45,985 nucleotides of DNA, taken from contig CABUDI010000013.1 of assembly GCA_902490305.1 (NCBI GenBank), forward strand, positions 1 through 45,985. Reading direction: 5' to 3'. Both the position numbers and the translations under genes were made by a program. The notes below the pieces were generated by a model. The model saw only the letters and a list, made by a program, of their open reading frames with translations, was not told the DNA's origin and did not search any database. Numbering within the stretch: position 1 is the stretch's first letter; every line of letters begins with the position of its first letter. This stretch comes from an uncultured Collinsella sp. (GTDB lineage: Bacteria > Actinomycetota > Coriobacteriia > Coriobacteriales > Coriobacteriaceae). Below, piece by piece: positions 40,678 to 45,985 of the stretch.

Positions 40678-42348
40678 CTACTCTTTATGGCTGCCACCTC
40701 CCCGCTTGACCAGGAGCGCGACCACGATGAGCGCGGCTCCGGCGACCGCTGCGGCGGCCGCGGCGTACATTGCCATATCGCCAGTCGAGGGCATAAAGCC
40801 TCCGGTGGTAATGCTAGGGGGTGTGCCGGTGGGCGTGTTGATGAGCGACGCCTCCAGGCTGCCCGTCGACCCGTCCGCGCTGTCGGCGCGCAGGGGCGAC
40901 TCGGCCGTGATGGTGAGCTTGGGCTTGGCGGCGGCCACCTGGTCGACGTCCAGGCCCTCGGCCTTGACCGTCACGGAGCGCGCGCCCTCAAAGGCGGTGT
41001 AGCCCTTGGGCGCCTTGAGCTCGCGGACCTCCAGCTTGCCCGAGTCCACGCCCGAGACGGTCACGCGGCCGTCCTCGCCCGTAGTGACGGTGGCCTTGCC
41101 CTCTGCATCCCACGTACCGTCGGCCGCCAGTGTGCGACCGCGATCGTCGGCGATGCTCAGGACCGCCCCGGCAAGCGGCTTGTCGCCGTCGCTGCCGCGC
41201 TTGGTAAGCGCGAGATCCCAGGTGTAGGCGCACGCGTCGTCGCTCGGCGTGCGGGTGAAGCCGGCGTCGCCGGACTGGTCGGCAAAGGGAGAGCGCGGGT
41301 AGCGCAGGTAGACCTCGTTGGGGTTGCCCTTCGCGATGCCGTGGTTGCACGCGCTGTTGAGCGGCGCGTTGTACACGGCGACCACGCGGGCGCCCGCGGT
41401 GAAGGCGTCGGCCCCGCCGAGCGCGGCGATGAGGTCGCCGGTGCGCACGGTGAAGGTCTTACCGTCGGCCGCTACCTTGGTAGCGCACTGGGCCGTGATG
41501 TCGGTCCAGCCCTTCGCGGGCTCGGTGCCGACGCGCCCGTCCTTGCCGGTCGAGACGGCGTCAAAGCCGCCGTCCGCGCCCGCCGCCACGTACACGCGCA
41601 TGCTCGCGGCCACCTTGGAGGGGTCGAGCCCCGCGCTCATGGTGTCAACGAACCGCACCGTATAGGCGTCGTAGGCCGTGAGGCCCGCCGGGACCGTGGC
41701 AGAGAGGCGCCAGTACAGGTCGTCGGCGACCGTGGCGTCGGCGGCCTTCTGCCATGCGGCGGTGCTGTCCTCCAGCACGTGCTTTTGGACCTTGGGCGTC
41801 GCCGCCTTGGGCTTGACGGTGACGGCGCTGCCGCCGACCAGCGCCATGATCGGCGCGGTGCCGGCCTCGCCTTGGGCGATGGCGTCGTCGTCGGCGACGA
41901 TGAGCCAGTAGCCGCAGGGCAGCTCGGCCGTCGTGCCCGCGTTAAGGGCCACGGGCACGGCGCCAGAGCTCTGGAGGGAACGAGCGAGCTGTGCGCTCAG
42001 CGCGCTCGTAAGGTGGGAATCGGTGTTGAGCCACTCGGCAGCTTCCTGCGCGGTGGTCTGGGATTTGGACATGCCGGCGCTGTGCAGTACAGGCAGCGCG
42101 GCGTCGCGCACGGCATCGCTTGCCCAGGCGAGGTCGGTGGCGATTTTAGCGTCTTTGTCGCCATCGATGACGTTGGCGCTAAAGATCTGGTAGGCGTCGT
42201 AGCTGCTCGCCACGGTGCCGCTCACCGTGATGGAACCGGTCGAGGTCGGCGCAGCCTGCGCGGATGCGGGGAACACAACCGCGCAGGTGCCGACCACGAG
42301 GGCAAGCAGCGCAAACAAGATCGGGAAGGAGCAAACTTTCTTATTCAC
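40678..42348 (-). CDS. Minor (probably basal) pilin with MPSTG sorting signal
   Basis: A 556-residue secreted pilin of the same fold class as the major pilin: signal peptide ending SAQAAP, SYDAYQIFSANVI start, candidate pilin lysine in ATPKVQKHVLED, a CnaB domain with E-box VRELKAPKGY. The sorting motif is MPSTG, not LPxTG, followed by a membrane span and RGGGSHKE. The GTG at 42348 has GGGAGG upstream and overlaps the tip gene's stop by eight bases. Very G+C-rich, unlike both neighbouring pilin genes. The variant signal suggests anchoring by a different sortase, as for base pilins. Confidence 0.85.
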   Translation of the reverse strand: MNKKVCSFPILFALLALVVGTCAVVFPASAQAAPTSTGSITVSGTVASSYDAYQIFSANVIDGDKDAKIATDLAWASDAVRDAALPVLHSAGMSKSQTTAQEAAEWLNTDSHLTSALSAQLARSLQSSGAVPVALNAGTTAELPCGYWLIVADDDAIAQGEAGTAPIMALVGGSAVTVKPKAATPKVQKHVLEDSTAAWQKAADATVADDLYWRLSATVPAGLTAYDAYTVRFVDTMSAGLDPSKVAASMRVYVAAGADGGFDAVSTGKDGRVGTEPAKGWTDITAQCATKVAADGKTFTVRTGDLIAALGGADAFTAGARVVAVYNAPLNSACNHGIAKGNPNEVYLRYPRSPFADQSGDAGFTRTPSDDACAYTWDLALTKRGSDGDKPLAGAVLSIADDRGRTLAADGTWDAEGKATVTTGEDGRVTVSGVDSGKLEVRELKAPKGYTAFEGARSVTVKAEGLDVDQVAAAKPKLTITAESPLRADSADGSTGSLEASLINTPTGTPPSITTGGFMPSTGDMAMYAAAAAAVAGAALIVVALLVKRGGGSHKE

Positions 42349-45300
42349 GACGCTCACCTCCCTTCGCATTCGCCTTGCGACGAATGTGCATCCAGGCTGC
42401 AGCAGCGCAAAGCACCGCCGCGCCGGCAAGGTACGTCAGAGTGACGCCCGACATACCAGAAAGGGGCAAAGAGGTGGAGTAGGTGTTGGTGAAGGTGGGG
42501 GTGGAGTCGGTGAACGTATGCTCAGTGTCGTCGGTCACCGAATTACCATTACGATCTTGAATCTGCTTGTAGGTTGCAGAGATGTCTATCTTGCCTTTAG
42601 AGTTATCAGCCGCCTTGACCGTAATTTGATAGACCGACTGGTCATACTCGTAGTTCGTGAACGGCGTCGTCGGCCGCTGTTCACGGACGTAATAGGTGAA
42701 GGTCTTGCTTGCACCACGACCGGTAGGGTCAGATTCGAGCTTTTCGAGTTGATTGAGTTTGTACTCAATCTCGTCGAAGTCCAAGGTCTGGGACTTGGAG
42801 CCGTCAGCCTTGGTCGACTTATCGTTGACGATGCTCGTGAACTCCTTGTCGGTCGCGAGCTGAAGCGTAAACTTCTTCATCTCGCCACCCTTGACAACCT
42901 TCGTAGCCGCCGGAGTCCAGGAACCCTTGGAGTCGTACGGCGTGTATGTGTTGGTGAAAGTCTTTGAGCTTGTTAGCGCGACGTTTGCAACGTCACCTTC
43001 GGGTATTGGATAAACCGTAGCAACAGACGTAGTACCATTAGCGGCGATTGTGGTGATTGCCACACTACTGACCGTATAGTACGTGTACTCGATATCAAGC
43101 ACCTTATGCGACTTTTTTTCATCCTTTACGACCTTAGGATCTATCTTGTAGATAGTCTCGTCGCAAGTCACGCCAGAAACGGGATTGTCACCGGGGTCTT
43201 CAACGAGGTAGTAGACGATCGAGTCATCGGAATAGACCTCGCCCAGATTAAAGGCAAAGTTGCCGCCGCCATCATTCGTGACCCCATTGCCAACTTTTGT
43301 GCAGCCATTGAGTCGCAGCTTGTGATCGGCAAACGAGGGGTCCTGCTTGTTTGTACCCTGTTTGAGCAGCTGGAACTTGAACTCTCCGTCTTTAAGCGCA
43401 CGACCCATTAGCGCCTTAGTGCCATTGAGCTTCATCTTGGGGTACACGCTCACCTGCATGGTGGAACCAGCGACAACGTCACCATTGGTCATGATTCCGC
43501 CACCGTGGACGTTGGATTTGTTGCCCGTAATGAAGAGCGTGGCATTATCACGGGCAAGCCCTTGATCACCATCGGAAGGATCTGCATCGAGGCCAATCAT
43601 GTACTTAGCCTGGGCGCCCTCGTACTTGCCGATGGTCGTAGGCGGCTGACCGTCGATCGTGCCCTTCCAGTTGGCAGCGCCGCCACCAAGCATCTGACCA
43701 GTTACGGCAGCGATGTAGTCGCTATTATCTGACTTGCGAATCAGGAATAGATCCTTATGGCCGTTTTGCTTGAAGGTATCAGTGATTTCGCCACCCTTAA
43801 CGGTTGTGGGCTGATCTTCATTCTTACCATTAGTACCACCCGATAGGTGGGCGCCGTTTTCATCGCAGTTTCCGAAAATCGCAATACCATTGGTATCGGT
43901 AATAGCCGTTTTGCCGGTCGGGCAGGCAGCGAAGCCACCGCCATAGCCCTCGGCCGAATTGTTAGTAATCAGCGCGTTGTAAATCTTAAGAGTCGCTGAA
44001 TTAACGTTTTCATCACTGTTGCCGCCCTGGACGAACACGCCGCCACCGCCCCAGTCATTAGTGGTATTGGTCGTATTGTTGGTGATATAAGCGTGTGAAC
44101 CATTCGCAACTTCAAACACACCAACGGTAGGCGCAGCAATGCGGATACCGCCACCCTCTGAGTTTTGCGCCACATTGCTGGCGATGGTTCCACCAGAGAA
44201 CGTAAACGTGGAAAGAGCCTGCTTCCAAGCGCCAGCATAAATACCGCCACCGGCCTCGGCAGAATAGTTACCGGTGATGTAGCCACCGTTAATCTTCAGG
44301 CTACCGCCATTAAAAGCAGCAATACCACCACCACCGTGGCAACCGCCGCCCTTGTGCACCCAATTAGTCGAATCGGTATCTTGGTAGAACTGATACTTGT
44401 TATTGGTGATGTAGCCGCTCGTAACGTTAACGGTTGATTCGAACGCACAGATACCTGCGCCGTAGCCAGACTGGCTACCAAACGTACCGTTGCCGGAGAT
44501 AATGCTGCCATCCACGTTGACCATTGAGCCCTTAGCGTACACGCCGCCGCCATTGGGAGCGTAGTTACCTGCGATAACGCCACCGGTTAGATTAAGGGTC
44601 GAAGCAGCACCCTTTTCATTAGACACCATAATGCCAGCGCCGGTGCCCGAGGTTCCCGTAGAGGCACCGCAAACGTAGCCACCGCTCATATTGACGGTAG
44701 AACCGTTCTCGGCGTAGACCAAGTTGGCAACTTTACAGCCCTGTCCTTGCGTCAGCACGCCACTTTCAAGATTGAACGTACCGCCCTTACCATTAGTGCC
44801 ATAAAGATTGATGAGCTTCAATTGGTCGTTACCACTGCACGCCACGATGGCGCCGCCGATGGTAGCTTCGTGTTTATAAAGAGCCTCGGTAGTGCTAATG
44901 CCATCTGGATTTACGTACGATCCGGTTACATAGTAGGTGAGATTTGTAGGAATATTAGAAGTCTCATCAGGGGCCACAGAGGCAAGGTTGCCATTTTTGC
45001 TAGATGTGTTGTCGGAGCATACATATTTGTCGCCCGTTGGATCATCCACTTCAGCTTGCTGACTATCCATGACGGTTAACGTCGCGCCCCCCGTAATGTT
45101 GAACAGGGGCTGGCTCGAGCTCTCGTGTTTAATTTTGTGACCGTTTAGATCCAGCGTGATCTTGCTGCCGTCCTTGCCAAGCTGGATTGTCCCGCCGGTA
45201 TCGACATCATTCATAAGCTTGAAGCTAGCGACACCGCTTGCATTCTCCAACTTGTTTTTCAAATCGTCAGCGCTATTTATCTCGACGGGCGCCGCTTCGG

Positions 45301-45690
45301 TTTGCCCACCTTCCGCAGCTGCCATAACGGCGCCGTCATCCGACGACTCGCCGTCTTCGACCTGCAACTCGCCCTCAGGCTGATCCTCAGACTGACCCTG
45401 CTCAACACCATTTGAAGAGTCGGCCTCGCCGCCGTCGACCTCGTCGCTATTCTGGTTTTCGGTATCCCCGTTGGTAGTGTTGTCTACACCAGTAGACTCA
45501 CTTGAGGAACCCCCCCCATTACAGTTTCCTCGGTAGGAGCTGCCTGGGCATCATTGGCAATGGCCTGCGAGATCGGGGGCATGACGAGCGACAGTACCAA
45601 GCTCAAGACAGAAGCTCCGCACAAAACACCCGCTACCACACGATGCGCTGCTTTATTACCTTGCTTAGCTTTATTTGAATTTGCTGTCAT
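42341..45690 (-). CDS. Pilus tip adhesin, interrupted by a poly-G frameshift (phase-variable OFF?)
   Basis: The first 69 codons (45690 to 45484) give a signal peptide (VVAGVLCGASVLSLVLSLVM, then QAIANDAQAAP) and run out of frame at a G8 tract (45510-45517). From there an open frame continues to 42341. One added G joins them in a 1117-codon reading frame including stop. After an acidic Ser/Asn/Glu linker comes a right-handed beta-helix region with many GGxI/NxT repeats (about 44900-43550), two FctA/Spy0128-like isopeptide domains, and LPLSG with membrane span and basic tail. The start has GGAGGAGG. Probable adhesive tip protein. As shown it makes only a truncated secreted peptide. A sequencing error in the homopolymer is the alternative. 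Confidence 0.85.
45510..45517 (-). repeat. G8 homopolymer tract inside the tip adhesin gene
   Basis: Eight G residues (coding strand) right after the signal peptide region, ATG-GGG-GGG-GTT in the signal frame. Nine (or six) G would read GGT-TCC-TCA and continue into the adhesin. Confidence 0.85.
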
Positions 45691-45744
45691 CGATGCCTCC
45701 TCCCCAAGAGACCGCGATCCTGCTCTTTCACTATCAAACGTATC

Positions 45745-45765
45745 TGCGCAATCTGTAATTGCGCA
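45745..45765 (-). promoter_or_regulatory. 8-bp hairpin at the 5' end of the pilus leader
   Basis: Perfect TGCGCAAT/ATTGCGCA arms with a five-base loop, starting about 9 bases after the expected transcription start. It may stabilise the message or be an operator. Confidence 0.5.
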
Positions 45766-45780
45766 CGCTTAGTAATGCAT

Positions 45781-45810
45781 ATTGTAACGATTGTTTGAAC
45801 ATCTAAGCAA
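45781..45810 (-). promoter_or_regulatory. Promoter of the pilus operon
   Basis: TTGCTT (45805-45810) and TACAAT (45781-45786) with an 18-base spacer on the minus strand. Transcription would start near 45774, giving an ~84-base leader before the tip adhesin ATG. Confidence 0.6.
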
Positions 45811-45985
45811 AAAAGCCGATAGTTTTGTAGCGAATTCTCAATTCTCTTGACATTTGCTCGGATTTACCTTCGTTTATTCGCTATGAAATATCTATTTCTA
45901 CTGGTAATTAAGCTAGTTATCATTTTTTAAGGCTCTGTTAGACCAGGATTGACATGCCGACCTGCCGGCTAACTCGCCGTCTCCC
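45811..45985. other. AT-rich region upstream of the pilus operon
   Basis: No gene is visible to the window end. The stretch is AT-rich, with a TTGACA on the plus strand (near 45848) lacking a good -10 partner. Confidence 0.35.

Noticed and set aside
40687..42444. 585-codon plus-strand open frame opposite the basal pilin
   Set aside because: Product of high G+C on the opposite strand of a real secreted pilin; no signal or domain.

Overview
The window looks like chromosome of a high-G+C Coriobacteriia actinobacterium, most likely Collinsella or a close relative. Evidence: type III glutamine synthetase, a split cobalamin-dependent methionine synthase, the rplM-rpsI-glmM order, a class C sortase pilus cluster, and G+C-rich core genes broken by poorer accessory patches. 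The genus is inferred from gene content and style; no database was searched.

Layout. 1-840: tRNA-Glu with a 91-bp duplication of its 3' end and terminator, then a 233-bp inverted-repeat element. 841-11291: glnN (-), then a methionine/folate operon (+) of metF, the methionine synthase activation domain and metH. A low-G+C DNA methyltransferase/restriction pair sits inside that operon. A UPF0210 protein follows. 11309-13049: a large structured element, a SAM methyltransferase and yhbY. 13048-20457 (-): a SARP-like ATPase regulator, nagB, PTS IIA, glmM, rpsI and rplM with a clear promoter. 20559-24009: patatin-like hydrolase, tmRNA with scars of its own 3' end, a conserved hypothetical, and a PIN-domain toxin-antitoxin pair with a palindromic operator. 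24034-32744: P1B-type ATPase with a small partner, a two-gene ABC exporter with a divergent AraC regulator, and an AAA/DUF4143 ATPase behind a 75-bp palindrome. 32777-36834: a second copy of the structured element, gatCAB and repeats. 36848-45985 (-): a pilus locus of tip adhesin, basal pilin, major pilin and sortase, interrupted by a duplicated cassette encoding a 49-residue membrane peptide.

How the genes work together. metF supplies methyl-THF to MetH, and the separate activation-domain protein should reactivate its cobalamin. nagB and glmM meet in amino-sugar metabolism. gatCAB makes Gln-tRNA and/or Asn-tRNA by transamidation. The three LPxTG-like proteins and the sortase would build a surface pilus.

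Most notable observations: (1) the tip adhesin is out of frame at an eight-G tract directly after its signal peptide, and one added G restores a 1116-codon gene, which suggests phase variation; (2) two structured elements lie just after the stop codons of two unrelated genes, share exact internal spacing and show compensatory changes in their stems; (3) the 49-residue peptide cassette resembles a type I toxin-antitoxin locus and is duplicated with the second toxin copy beheaded; (4) a restriction-modification pair is inserted in the methionine operon with its last gene overlapping metH.
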